Origin: Pseudomonas sp.
GTDB lineage: Bacteria; Pseudomonadota; Gammaproteobacteria; Pseudomonadales; Pseudomonadaceae
Assembly (NCBI GenBank): GCA_030603065.1
Contig: JAUVYN010000010.1
Coordinates: forward strand, 1-62,438
Reading direction: 5' to 3'
DNA: 62,438 bases
Shown: positions 8,523 to 17,166 of the stretch, piece after piece
Numbering within the stretch: the first letter of the stretch is position 1
Layout of the letters: each line of letters begins with the position of its first letter
Position numbers and translations under genes: made by a program
Notes under the pieces: model-generated
Databases searched by the model: none
What the model was told of the DNA's origin: nothing
Seen by the model: only the letters and a program-made list of their open reading frames with translations

Positions 8523-10343
8523 GGCTATCCCCGGGCGAGCCAGGGTGCGTTGCCACCATATATTGAATTCTGCGGCTGCCAGAGGCCTGGCGAAATGAAA
8601 GCCCTGGCCCTGATCGCAGCCGTGACTTTTCAGAAAGCGACTCTGCTCGGCGGTCTCCACGCCTTCGGCAAGCACGGTCATGCCTAGATTGCAGCCGAGG
8701 TCGATGATGCTCTCGACCAGTCGGCTGTCGCCGCCCTCTGCAGGCACCCCAAGCAGAAAACTCTTGTCGATCTTCAGCTTGTCCAGGGCGAAGCTGCGCA
8801 GGTAGGCCAGCGATGAGTAGCCCGTTCCAAAATCGTCCAGAGCCACCCGCACACCAAGATCCTTGAGCGTTCGAAGCGTCGCCTCGGCCTGCGCGGTATG
8901 GCTCATGAGTGCGCCTTCGGTAATTTCAAGCTCCAGGCAATGAGCTGGCAGGCGCGTCGCCGCCAGAACGTCGGCAACCAGTTGCGCGATGTCCTGTTGC
9001 ATGAACTGCACCGGTGAAAGGTTTACCGCAATACTGCGCAGCGGCAGGCCCTGATCCAGCCAGAGCCTGGCCTGCCGGCAGGCCCGCTGCAGCACCCAGG
9101 CGCCGATCGGGACTATCAGCCCGCTTTCCTCTGCCAGGGGCACGAACAGGGATGGGGGAACCTGCCCCCGCTGGGGATTGTTCCAGCGCAGCAAGGCCTC
9201 TGCACCGATGCAGCGGCCAGTGCGCAGATCGATCAGGGGTTGATACTGCAGCGCCAGCTCGCCTTCCACCAGGGCCAGGCGCAGAGCGCGGTCCAGTTCG
9301 AACCTTTCCCTGGCCCGCTCGGTTAGGCAGGGCATGTAGTGACTGTAGGTATGGCGCCCCTGCGCCTTGGCGAAGTACATTGCTGCGTCGGCGTTGCGAA
9401 TAAGCTCGTCGCTCGACTCGCCGTCGCCCGGATACAGGGCTACCCCGATACTCGCCGTGATGAACAGCTCGCGGCCGTCCTCCAGCGCCAGGGGACGTTC
9501 CAGCAGGGTCATCAGCTGACCCGCGACCTTGCCGGCCACCTCCGGTCCCGGCAGTTGCTCGAGAACGAGCAGAAACTCGTCACCACCCAGACGAGCCAGC
9601 GTATCTTCCTCACGGCAGCGGTTATGCAGGCGGGCTGCGACGGCGCGTAGCACCATATCGCCAAAGGCGTGGCCATGACCATCGTTGAGTGTCTTGAAGC
9701 GATCCAGGTCGATGAACAGTACCGCAAGATTTCCGCCTCTGCGGCTGATGCGTTCCATCGCGTGGGTCAGCCTGTCCAGGGCCAGCAAGCGATTGGGCAG
9801 GCCGGTCAGCGCGTCATGGTGGGCCAACGCCTGCAGCTTGCGCTGATGACCATCAACGAAGCGAATCAGCAACTGCGAGCCAAGCAGCACTCCGCCCATC
9901 AGCAGTAACACCGCCAGAGCGTAGACGGGCGCCCGGTCGACAAAGATCTGGCGGAAGGATTTACCGAATACCAATACTGCCAGCGGATCACCACCGGGCC
10001 GGTCGATCACCCAGGCACCTATCGGCTGCTCCTCACCCCACAACGGCAGGTCACCCAGCGCAACCCACTGCGATGTGGGCTCGGCCAGGGAGTGCAGCCG
10101 CCGGGTCAGTGCGTCCGGCTGGTCCGCGGCAAGAATCCGAGGCCGTAAAGGACCCTGCACTCCCTCGGGCATCGCACCGTGCCAGAGGGTGAGCATGCCA
10201 AGCCCCTGGTCCTGCCGCGCCTGATTGACACTGCGCTGCTCCAGCGCCATGGCGACCAGAACCAGTACCAGGGTACTGCAAAAGGCCACAGCATTGACCG
10301 CCCAGAACTTGTAGCGCAGGGGCAAGCGCTGCAGCCAGCTCAT
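8400..10343 (-). CDS. Membrane GGDEF-EAL protein (c-di-GMP turnover)
   Basis: The 647-residue protein has two membrane helices (about 14-34 and 140-163) flanking a periplasmic sensor region of about 100 residues, then a GGDEF domain and an EAL domain. The GGDEF motif is intact (253-257) with an RxxD inhibitory site five residues upstream (REED 244-247). The EAL domain keeps EALLRW (382-387), NLSPVQF, ELEITEGAL, DDFGTGYSS and AEGVET, so both c-di-GMP synthesis and breakdown look chemically possible. The final 40 residues, past the EAL domain, are acidic, low in complexity and encoded antisense to the end of uppP. The start has GGAG eight bases upstream. The signal sensed is unknown. Confidence 0.85.
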   Translation of the reverse strand: MSWLQRLPLRYKFWAVNAVAFCSTLVLVLVAMALEQRSVNQARQDQGLGMLTLWHGAMPEGVQGPLRPRILAADQPDALTRRLHSLAEPTSQWVALGDLPLWGEEQPIGAWVIDRPGGDPLAVLVFGKSFRQIFVDRAPVYALAVLLLMGGVLLGSQLLIRFVDGHQRKLQALAHHDALTGLPNRLLALDRLTHAMERISRRGGNLAVLFIDLDRFKTLNDGHGHAFGDMVLRAVAARLHNRCREEDTLARLGGDEFLLVLEQLPGPEVAGKVAGQLMTLLERPLALEDGRELFITASIGVALYPGDGESSDELIRNADAAMYFAKAQGRHTYSHYMPCLTERARERFELDRALRLALVEGELALQYQPLIDLRTGRCIGAEALLRWNNPQRGQVPPSLFVPLAEESGLIVPIGAWVLQRACRQARLWLDQGLPLRSIAVNLSPVQFMQQDIAQLVADVLAATRLPAHCLELEITEGALMSHTAQAEATLRTLKDLGVRVALDDFGTGYSSLAYLRSFALDKLKIDKSFLLGVPAEGGDSRLVESIIDLGCNLGMTVLAEGVETAEQSRFLKSHGCDQGQGFHFARPLAAAEFNIWWQRTLARPGIASGENPEQGDPENDSVDDEGLHADSLDEGQEVVDTQIRTDP

Positions 10344-10398
10344 CGGAACACTCCGCGAATCGAAAAGCCGCCATTCTAGAGTGGCACAGCAGTCCCAT

Positions 10399-10414
10399 CT
10401 TGACCGGGGTCAAG
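10399..10414. promoter_or_regulatory. 16-bp palindrome upstream of the GGDEF-EAL gene
   Basis: CTTGACC-GG-GGTCAAG is a perfect inverted repeat in the gap between the GGDEF-EAL gene and the protease-like gene. TAGAAT at 10373-10378 on the minus strand could be a -10 element, though no good -35 was found at the right distance. Confidence 0.35.
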
Positions 10415-10450
10415 GAACGCGCGGAAACAAGCTATCAAAGCGCCATCAAG

Positions 10451-10966
10451 TCAGGCGCAGCCCGGCCTGCCGGCAGTGTATTCCTGGCTCGGATCGACTG
10501 CCGCCTGAAACTGCTGGAGCGCCGTCGAGCCGATGAGCAACGGGTAGGAAAATGCCGTGCGGTCGGTCAGATTCACCTCGACCGTATGGCGCTCAGAGCC
10601 AAGACAGACATCGAGCTCTATGACCGGTCGACTAGTGTGGGTAGGGCTGTCCGGGTCCGGCACGTCGGCCGCACGGCGCCGAATCTGACTGGTGCGCACT
10701 ACCGGCAGCTCCAGCGTCTCACTCTCCATCTCGCCGTCAACGGCAAGATCGAAGCGAACCCATTCGGCGTCGTCCCGTTCGAATACTTCAATATTGACCG
10801 CGCTGAGCGAGGCGGTGACCGCACCGGTGTCCAGCTTGGCCGGCAGCTCCAGCTCGAGTTCCGGCAGCAGCGCCTTTTCGCTGACTCCGTAGATGTTGAT
10901 GTCCTGAGCTACTGATGCACTGGCCAGAAATCCCAGGGTGGCGAAAGCACACGTTCTGAAAAGCAT
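10451..10966 (-). CDS. Exported retropepsin-like aspartyl protease (ATP-dependent zinc protease / RimK-associated family)
   Basis: From ATG 10966, with GAGG eight bases upstream, the product is 171 residues and starts with a signal peptide (MLFRTCAFATLGFLASASVA). It then shows AKLDTGAVTASLSA, with the D-T-G triad at 46-48, which is the active-site motif of the retropepsin-like family often labelled ATP-dependent zinc protease or RimK/LysX-associated (COG4067). Several paralogues are usual in Pseudomonas. The annotated name is misleading: no ATPase or zinc motif is present. A longer frame reaches back to 11128, but the extra residues are not signal-like. It lies between two c-di-GMP genes in the same orientation. 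Confidence 0.7.
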   Translation of the reverse strand: MLFRTCAFATLGFLASASVAQDINIYGVSEKALLPELELELPAKLDTGAVTASLSAVNIEVFERDDAEWVRFDLAVDGEMESETLELPVVRTSQIRRRAADVPDPDSPTHTSRPVIELDVCLGSERHTVEVNLTDRTAFSYPLLIGSTALQQFQAAVDPSQEYTAGRPGCA

Positions 10967-11039
10967 GAATACAAACCTCGAATTGCCTTTACGCTGCTTC
11001 CGACCGCCAGCTGTAGCAGGGGTTCGGCACGGCACCGGG

Positions 11040-13337
11040 TCAGCCGACGCCGAGCCACTCATCGAGGGCGTCCGAGGGCAGCGGGCGACTGTAGAAATAA
11101 CCCTGACCGAAGTCGCAGCCCAGCTCACGCAATAACGCCTCCTGTTCCGGCGTTTCTACTCCCTCGGCAGTGATGACCAGTTTCAGGCTGCGGCCGAGTG
11201 CGATGATGGCGCCGGGGATTGCCGCGTCGTTCTCATCGCCGGGCAGATCCATGGTGAAGCCCCGGTCGATCTTCAGTTTGGTCACCGGTAGTCGCTTCAG
11301 CCGCAACAGCGAAGAATAGCCCGTGCCGAAATCATCGATCGCCAGCTTCACACCCCGCTCGCGCAGCGCATCGAGGGTGCCCATGATCGCATCGCCGCGC
11401 TGCATGATCTCTCCCTCGGTAATCTCCAGCTCGAGACAGTCCGCCGGCAGACCGGCGGCAGCCAGCGCGCTGTCGACGCTGGCCACCACGTCGCCGCGCT
11501 CGAGCCAGTACCCGGACATGTTGACTGCCATGCTGGTCAGCGCAACGCCGGCGTCACGCCACCGTCGGGCCTGCCGGCATGCTTCGATCAGGACGAACTC
11601 ATCCACCGCGCCCAGCAGACCGGCGTGTTCCGCGATGGGCAAAAACTCGTCGGGCGCGATGAGCCCCATCACCGGATGCTGCCAGCGCACCAGGGCTTCC
11701 ATGCCGACGATCGCATGGGTGGCGAGCGCCAGCTGCGGCTGATAATAGACCCGCAGCTGCTTCTGCTTCAGAGCCTGATGCAGATCCGACTCCAGTGCCA
11801 GTTGGCGGACCGCCTGTTCAGTCAGCGCCTGGGTATAGAAGGCATAGGTGTTGCGCCCACTGTTCTTGGCTAGCGTGACTGCGGTGTCGGCATTCTTTAG
11901 CAGTTCCGCTGCGGTGCAGCCGTCTTCCGGGTAGATGCTCATGCCGAGGCTGACGTTCAGATGCAAAAGCCGGCCGCTGAGTTCAAAGGGCCTGGTGAAG
12001 GCCCGCTGCAAACGCTGCACGAGCGGAACCAGTTCCTCCGCATGCCGGATATCTTCGACGAGCAGCAAAAACTCGTCACCTCCCAGTCGAGCAAGCGTGT
12101 CCGGCTCACGGCAGAGCTGGGCCATTCGCTCTGCCGCGCTTCGCAGGACATCATCTCCGGCACTGTGGCCCATGCTGTCGTTGACGGTCTTGAATCGGTC
12201 GATATCGATGAACACCAGTCCCAGCCGGGAACTCTGGCGCTTGGCCCGAGCCAGCGCGCTCTGCAAGCGCTCGACGATCAGCAGGCGGTTGGGCAGTCGG
12301 GTAAGAGGATCGTGGTGAGCCAGAAAATCGAGCTCCTTCTGCGAGCGCTTTATCTGACTGATATCGGCGAACACCGCGACATAATGGCTGGGGGTCCCTG
12401 CCGCGTCGCGCACCGTATTGATGGTCTGCCACTGCGGATAGATCTCGCCATTGGCCCGTCTATTCCAGATCTCCCCTTGCCAGCAGCCTTTGCGCCGCAG
12501 CGACTGCCAGAGCTCCTGATAGAAGGCGTCGTCATGCCAGCCAGACTTGAACAGGGCCGGGCTTCGACCCAGGACGTCTTTCTGTTCATAACCGGTAATG
12601 CGCGTGAACGCCTGATTGACGCTGACGATGAGGTTTTGCTGATCGGTAATCACTACACCTTCGTTGGTGCTATCAAAAACCACCGCCGCCTGCTGCAGGC
12701 GTACCTCCCGCGCCCGCTCGGCAGTGATGTCGCGTACACTGCCGATAACGCGGCAGGCTCGCTCGCCATCACTCCGGATCGCGCGGCCCCTTGCCAAAAG
12801 GGTCACCCAATGCCCTTCCTCGTGACGCATGCGATGTACGCTGTCGAACCGGTCGGTTTCTCCACGGAGGTGGCTACGCAGCGCCTCTCGAGTTGACTGC
12901 AGGTCCTCCGGATGAATTCGCTCGAGCCAGTCCAGTCGTCTGTCGGTTTCCGCCCCTTCAGCGAGGCCGACTATTGCCAGACAGCGCGCGGACAGATACA
13001 GATGGCGACGCTCCAGGTCCCAGTCCCATACGCCGTCGTCCGAGCCTGCCAGGGCCAGATCCAGTCGCTCCTGACTTCGCCGAGTCTCGCTCTGCTGCTC
13101 AGCCAGCCGTCTGAGTTGCCGCAGCGAAGCGAAGTACACCAGCATGCCTGTGAACAGGACGAACAACGCTCCCTTGACCGTTTGAACGCGCTGCGCCTGC
13201 TCCAGGGAGAGCGTCAAGGAATAGGTGAGCGTATCGCTGAACAGCAGCCAGGCCATGGCCACACCGGTATAAAAAACTGCAGTGCGCAGTGCACTGCGCG
13301 AGGGAGTGAGAGCAGGTGCTGACATGGACTGAAGCAT
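11040..13337 (-). CDS. PAS-PAS-GGDEF-EAL membrane protein (c-di-GMP turnover)
   Basis: The 765-residue protein has two N-terminal hydrophobic helices (about 17-37 and 53-71), a PAS fold with WDWDLERRHLYLSAR (about 90-210), a second PAS with NEGVVITDQQNLIVSVNQAF (about 215-335), a GGDEF domain with intact GGDEF (419-423) and RxxD site (REPD 410-413), and an EAL domain with MEALVRW, ELEITEGEI, DDFGTGYSS and AEGVET. Both activities look possible. The cytoplasmic PAS pair suggests sensing of a redox, light or small-molecule signal. A second ATG lies four codons downstream; the first was kept. It is divergent from the desaturase gene. Confidence 0.85.
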   Translation of the reverse strand: MLQSMSAPALTPSRSALRTAVFYTGVAMAWLLFSDTLTYSLTLSLEQAQRVQTVKGALFVLFTGMLVYFASLRQLRRLAEQQSETRRSQERLDLALAGSDDGVWDWDLERRHLYLSARCLAIVGLAEGAETDRRLDWLERIHPEDLQSTREALRSHLRGETDRFDSVHRMRHEEGHWVTLLARGRAIRSDGERACRVIGSVRDITAERAREVRLQQAAVVFDSTNEGVVITDQQNLIVSVNQAFTRITGYEQKDVLGRSPALFKSGWHDDAFYQELWQSLRRKGCWQGEIWNRRANGEIYPQWQTINTVRDAAGTPSHYVAVFADISQIKRSQKELDFLAHHDPLTRLPNRLLIVERLQSALARAKRQSSRLGLVFIDIDRFKTVNDSMGHSAGDDVLRSAAERMAQLCREPDTLARLGGDEFLLLVEDIRHAEELVPLVQRLQRAFTRPFELSGRLLHLNVSLGMSIYPEDGCTAAELLKNADTAVTLAKNSGRNTYAFYTQALTEQAVRQLALESDLHQALKQKQLRVYYQPQLALATHAIVGMEALVRWQHPVMGLIAPDEFLPIAEHAGLLGAVDEFVLIEACRQARRWRDAGVALTSMAVNMSGYWLERGDVVASVDSALAAAGLPADCLELEITEGEIMQRGDAIMGTLDALRERGVKLAIDDFGTGYSSLLRLKRLPVTKLKIDRGFTMDLPGDENDAAIPGAIIALGRSLKLVITAEGVETPEQEALLRELGCDFGQGYFYSRPLPSDALDEWLGVG

Positions 13338-13472
13338 TCACTTTCAAAATTGGGGCCCTATGGTAGCCCGTCGACGACCCATGGTCATGCAAAGGCGGGA
13401 ACATTGCCTCATAATGAATCTGACCGGCTACAGGCTGGTCATCTTTCAGCGCAGAGAGGTTCCAAGATATCT

Positions 13473-14666
13473 ATGTGGTATGACGGTCTACTCGATCTTT
13501 CAGTGTGGCAACTGGTGGCGGTCACCCTGGTTCTCACGCACATCACCATTGTCAGCGTCACGGTTTATCTGCATCGCTACTCCGCCCACCGAGCACTGGA
13601 ACTGCACCCCGCCCTGAAACACTTTTTCCGGTTCTGGCTGTGGCTGACCACCAGCATGAACACCCGCGAGTGGACTGCCATCCACCGCAAGCATCACGCC
13701 AAGTGCGAGACGCCCGAAGATCCCCACAGTCCTGTACACAAAGGCCTGGGTACAGTCCTGCGCAAGGGCGCAGAACTCTACATGGCCGAGGCCAAGAACG
13801 AGGAAACCCTGCGGATCTATGGCAAGAACTGCCCGGATGACTGGGTCGAGCGCAACCTTTATGGCCGCTTTCCACTGTTCGGCGTGGCCGCCATGCTGTT
13901 GATCGATCTGGCCCTGTTCGGCGTCATCGGTCTGACCGTCTGGGCCGTGCAGATGATGTGGATTCCGGTCTTCGCCGCCGGGGTCGTCAACGGACTAGGC
14001 CATGCGGTGGGATATCGCAATTTCGAATGCAAGGATGCCGCGACCAATATCCTGCCCTGGGGTGTGCTGATCGGCGGTGAGGAGCTGCACAATAATCACC
14101 ACACCTATCCCAACTCAGCGAAGCTGTCGGTTCGCAAGTGGGAGTTCGACATGGGCTGGGCCTGGATTCGCCTGTTCAGTGCGCTGGGCCTGGCCAAGGT
14201 ACGCCGCACCGCACCGATTGCCCATCAGGTCGAGGGCAAGCAGACGCTGGATCTGGATACGGCCATGGCCATCGTCAACAACCGCTTCCAGATCATGGCC
14301 CAGTACCGCAAGCTGGTGATCAAGCCACTGGTCGCTCAGGAACTGCAACGGGTCGACGACTCGGTGCGCCACCTGTTCCGCCGCGCGAAGCGTTTGCTGA
14401 GCCGTGAAACCAGCCTGCTTCAGCCCCAGCAACAGGCACGTATCGAAACCATGCTCGATCACAGTCACGCGCTCAAGGTCATCTATGAGAAGCGCCTGGC
14501 CCTGCAGCAGATCTGGGGCCGCACCAGTGCCAACGGTCAGGAGATGGTTCAGGCGCTGCGTGACTGGTGTGCCCAGGCGGAAGCCAGCGGTATCAAGGCC
14601 TTGCAGGAGTTTGCTGCGACGCTGCGGACCTATTCGCTGCAACCCGCCGCGCAACTGGCACGCTGA
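13473..14666 (+). CDS. desA: Membrane fatty acid desaturase, DesA-type, with a transposase-like C-terminal extension
   Basis: The 397-residue product starts MWYDGLLDLSVWQLVAVTLV and has the three histidine boxes of delta-9 desaturases: HRYSAH (34-39), HRKHH (71-75) and HNNHH (206-210), which bind a di-iron centre. It closely resembles P. aeruginosa DesA, which places a double bond in membrane phospholipid acyl chains. Residues from about 275 to the end are not desaturase-like: they are helical and read like the C-terminal part of ISL3-family transposases (LLQPQQQARIETML, then AQAEASGIKALQEFAATL). A longer frame opens at 13350, but ATG 13473 fits the family start. It is divergent from the PAS-GGDEF-EAL gene. 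Confidence 0.85.
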   Translation: MWYDGLLDLSVWQLVAVTLVLTHITIVSVTVYLHRYSAHRALELHPALKHFFRFWLWLTTSMNTREWTAIHRKHHAKCETPEDPHSPVHKGLGTVLRKGAELYMAEAKNEETLRIYGKNCPDDWVERNLYGRFPLFGVAAMLLIDLALFGVIGLTVWAVQMMWIPVFAAGVVNGLGHAVGYRNFECKDAATNILPWGVLIGGEELHNNHHTYPNSAKLSVRKWEFDMGWAWIRLFSALGLAKVRRTAPIAHQVEGKQTLDLDTAMAIVNNRFQIMAQYRKLVIKPLVAQELQRVDDSVRHLFRRAKRLLSRETSLLQPQQQARIETMLDHSHALKVIYEKRLALQQIWGRTSANGQEMVQALRDWCAQAEASGIKALQEFAATLRTYSLQPAAQLAR

Positions 14667-14774
14667 GCAAAAACGGACGGAAGGCGCGCATAGCTCGGCC
14701 ACGCGGCTCGCCAAGGAGCCGCCGCCGGGTTTATGCTAGCGCTCAAGACCAACAACACTTCACGGTAGCAACGG

Positions 14775-15671
14775 ATGCGAACCCTAGCCCTGGGCCTCAG
14801 CCTGCTGCTGGCCTGCCCTGCCGTCTTGGCCACCACCATCTACAAGTACACAGATCAGAACGGCGTCGTTACTTACACGGACCAGCGTGTGCCAGGTGCC
14901 AAGACGCTGATTTTCAGGGATGCCATCGTCGAGAATAACGACAAGCGCGTTTACGTCACCACCCGGCGACATGAGGGCGGCGAAACCCTCATAGTGCACA
15001 ACGAACTGTACGCACCGGTGGAAGTGGAGCTCACCATCGAATCCGCCCAGCACCTTAGTGGCATACCGGAGCGGCCGGTTCGCTGGGTCCTCGGTCCACG
15101 CCAGAACATGCGGCTGCTGACACTGGTTCCGACCGGCACCGGCACTCCCGAGTTCAAGCATCGCCTGCGCTATGCCCTGGGCGACCCCCGCGCTCAGCAT
15201 TCGGTAGCCAAATACCCACTCCCCTGGAGCGGCGGACCTTTCCGTGTCACCCAGGGCCCCGGCGGGCGCTACAGCCACACCGGACCCAAGGGACGCTACG
15301 CCATCGATATCGCCATGCCTGAAGGCACTCCCATCCTCGCAGCCCGTCCTGGCGTGGTGGTGAGCCTGGAGAACAATCAGTCAGGACGGGGCACCAACCC
15401 CGCCGGCAACTTCGTACGCCTGCTCCACGATGACGGCACCATGAGCGTCTACCTGCATCTGCAACAGGGGTCGGTGGTCGTCCGCGAAGGGGAGCGGGTA
15501 CGCGCCGGGGCGCTCCTGGCACGCTCCGGCAATACGGGTAACAGCACCGGGCCCCATCTCCATTTCGTGGTTCAGCAGAACATCGGCCTGGACACTGTTT
15601 CGATACCCTTCGAATTCGCCCAGCCGGTCAACAGCCTGCCGAACTTCGCCATCGGCGGCGATCCTGACTGA
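14775..15671 (+). CDS. M23 family metallopeptidase with DUF4124-like N-terminus
   Basis: The 298-residue protein has a signal peptide (residues 1 to about 19), then a DUF4124-like beta segment (TIYKYTDQNGVVTYTDQRVPGAK), a middle beta region, and a C-terminal LytM/M23 domain from about residue 155. Zinc ligands expected in M23 enzymes are visible as RYAIDIAMPEGTPI and HLHF in GNTGNSTGPHLHF. Enzymes of this type cut peptide cross-bridges of peptidoglycan in the periplasm. The first ligand, usually HxxxD, is spread out here (SHTGPKGRYAID), as in several Pseudomonas relatives. The ribosome binding site is weak. A strong terminator follows. Confidence 0.8.
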   Translation: MRTLALGLSLLLACPAVLATTIYKYTDQNGVVTYTDQRVPGAKTLIFRDAIVENNDKRVYVTTRRHEGGETLIVHNELYAPVEVELTIESAQHLSGIPERPVRWVLGPRQNMRLLTLVPTGTGTPEFKHRLRYALGDPRAQHSVAKYPLPWSGGPFRVTQGPGGRYSHTGPKGRYAIDIAMPEGTPILAARPGVVVSLENNQSGRGTNPAGNFVRLLHDDGTMSVYLHLQQGSVVVREGERVRAGALLARSGNTGNSTGPHLHFVVQQNIGLDTVSIPFEFAQPVNSLPNFAIGGDPD

Positions 15672-15692
15672 GGCGCCCTTTCGTCAGGCAAC

Positions 15693-15719
15693 AAAAAACC
15701 CGCACCAGGCGGGTTTTTT
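15693..15719. terminator. Bidirectional intrinsic terminator
   Basis: CCCGC (15699-15703) pairs with GCGGG (15709-15713), flanked by A6 at 15693-15698 and T6 at 15714-15719. It can end both the M23 gene on the plus strand and rpmB-rpmG on the minus strand. Confidence 0.88.
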
Positions 15720-15735
15720 GTTGGAGAGCAAGACC

Positions 15736-15891
15736 TTATTTGATCTTGGCTTCCTTGTACATCACGTGCTTGCGCGCAACCGGATCGAATTTCTTGATTT
15801 CGATCTTGTCGGGCGTGGTGCGCTTGTTCTTGTCGGTAGTGTAGAAATGACCAGTACCGGCGGAAGACACCAAACGAATGAGTTCACGCAT
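15736..15891 (-). CDS. rpmG: 50S ribosomal protein L33
   Basis: This 51-residue protein reads [20 protein letters not shown] and ends [11 protein letters not shown], a clear L33 of the large ribosomal subunit. It lacks the zinc-binding CxxC pairs, so it is the zinc-independent form usual in Pseudomonas. GGAG lies seven bases before the start codon. It follows rpmB by 11 bp on the same strand, the normal two-gene arrangement, and ends just before the bidirectional terminator. Confidence 0.97.
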   Translation of the reverse strand: MRELIRLVSSAGTGHFYTTDKNKRTTPDKIEIKKFDPVARKHVMYKEAKIK

Positions 15892-15902
15892 GGGAGTGCT
15901 CC

Positions 15903-16139
15903 TTAGATTTTTTCGCCGCGGGCGCGCAGTTCAGCCAGAACCACTTCGATGCCGCGCTTGTCGATGATGCGCATGCCCTTGGCGGAGGTGCGCAGACGAA
16001 CAAAGCGCTTCTCGGATTCTACCCAGAAGCGGTGATGCTGCAGGTTAGGCAGAAAACGACGCTTGGTTTTGTTGTTAGCGTGGGAAACGTTGTTCCCAGT
16101 CACCGGACCCTTGCCGGTCACTTGACATACTCGAGACAT
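15903..16139 (-). CDS. rpmB: 50S ribosomal protein L28
   Basis: The 78-residue basic protein begins [20 protein letters not shown] and contains [13 protein letters not shown] and [16 protein letters not shown], diagnostic of L28 in the large ribosomal subunit. It heads the rpmB-rpmG operon. A well-formed sigma-70 promoter lies about 145 bp upstream at 16285-16313. Confidence 0.97.
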   Translation of the reverse strand: MSRVCQVTGKGPVTGNNVSHANNKTKRRFLPNLQHHRFWVESEKRFVRLRTSAKGMRIIDKRGIEVVLAELRARGEKI

Positions 16140-16284
16140 GGTTAACCCTCTCCAACCACTTGCCCAACCCGAACTGGTTGGAAGCCATAAAAGAATCTGT
16201 TGTCCAGCCGGGGCGATGATGAAAGAGCGATCCGTGAATGCGTTGGATCAGCGTCAACGGGCACAGCCCCGAGAAGAGCGGAGC

Positions 16285-16313
16285 TTTATATCAAAACCGG
16301 CCAGCGCAATCAA
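16285..16313 (-). promoter_or_regulatory. Sigma-70 promoter for rpmB-rpmG
   Basis: On the minus strand TTGATT (16308-16313) and TATAAA (16285-16290) are separated by exactly 17 bp. Transcription would start near 16278, giving a leader of about 140 nt before rpmB, long enough for leader control. Confidence 0.7.
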
Positions 16314-16321
16314 TGCTTTTG

Positions 16322-16996
16322 TTACATCAGCCCCCGTTCCGCGAGGGAAACGGGCTCTCCGTCACCGATCACCAGATGGTCCAGAACCCTGATATCGACC
16401 AGCGCCAGCGCTTCACGCAACCGGCGGGTAAGCATCAGGTCTGCCTGACTGGGCTCGGCAACACCCGACGGATGGTTATGGGTGAGAATCAGCGCCGCCG
16501 CATTATGCGCCAGCGCTCGTTTCATCACTTCCCGCGGATAGACGCTGGCACTGTCGAGGGTTCCGCGAAACAGCTCCTCGAAAGCGATCACCCTGTGCTG
16601 ATTGTCCAGGAACAGGCAGGCGAACACCTCGTGCGGCAGGGCCAGAAGCCGGCTTTTCAGGTAAGCGCGCACCGCTCCTGGCGAGGTCAGTGCGTCCCCT
16701 CGTTTGAGCTCTTCATACAGATGACGACGGGCCATCTCCATCACCGCCTGAAGCTGGACGTACTTGGCTGGTCCGAGCCCGGCATGCCTGCAGAAATGGC
16801 CATGATCAGCCTGTAGCAGGGCGCGCAAACTGCCGAACCCGTGGAGCAGGTCCCGGGCGAGATCCACGGCACTGCGCCCCGGCAGGCCAGTACGCAGGAA
16901 GATCGCCAGCAGCTCGGCATCGGAAAGGGCGGCAGCGCCCTGGGCAAGCAGTTTTTCGCGGGGACGTTCGGCCAGCGGCCAGTCGGTGATCGGCAT
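16322..16996 (-). CDS. radC: RadC family JAB/MPN domain protein
   Basis: The 224-residue protein has an N-terminal helix-hairpin-helix-like part (about 1-95) and a C-terminal JAMM metalloprotease-like domain with E140, the segment [16 protein letters not shown]173-N-H-P-S-G178 and D186, the metal-binding pattern of RadC. Family members were once linked to DNA repair, but that role is doubtful; the biochemical function is still unclear. It sits between rpmB and the divergent coaBC gene, as in other Pseudomonas. A promoter candidate lies at 17055-17083. Confidence 0.93.
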   Translation of the reverse strand: MPITDWPLAERPREKLLAQGAAALSDAELLAIFLRTGLPGRSAVDLARDLLHGFGSLRALLQADHGHFCRHAGLGPAKYVQLQAVMEMARRHLYEELKRGDALTSPGAVRAYLKSRLLALPHEVFACLFLDNQHRVIAFEELFRGTLDSASVYPREVMKRALAHNAAALILTHNHPSGVAEPSQADLMLTRRLREALALVDIRVLDHLVIGDGEPVSLAERGLM

Positions 16997-17054
16997 GGGT
17001 GCTCCTTGCAGGATAAGGGCACGTACTTCCGGCTCGCACCTCGAAATGGCCGTC

Positions 17055-17083
17055 AGTATAAGTTGACGAATGCAACGGGTCGA
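17055..17083 (-). promoter_or_regulatory. Promoter candidate for radC
   Basis: On the minus strand TCGACC (17078-17083) and TATACT (17055-17060) are 17 bp apart, matching consensus at 4/6 and 5/6. It points at radC. Confidence 0.5.
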
Positions 17084-17166
17084 GCATGCCCGCGGCCTGG
17101 ACCCTATGCTATCTTAGCCAGCATTTGCGAATGCTCCGCGAAAGGGGGGCGAGTCTGGAGACGCGC

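Noticed and set aside
14701-14774. Promoter with TATGCT before the M23 gene
   Set aside because: No acceptable -35 hexamer at 16-18 bp.
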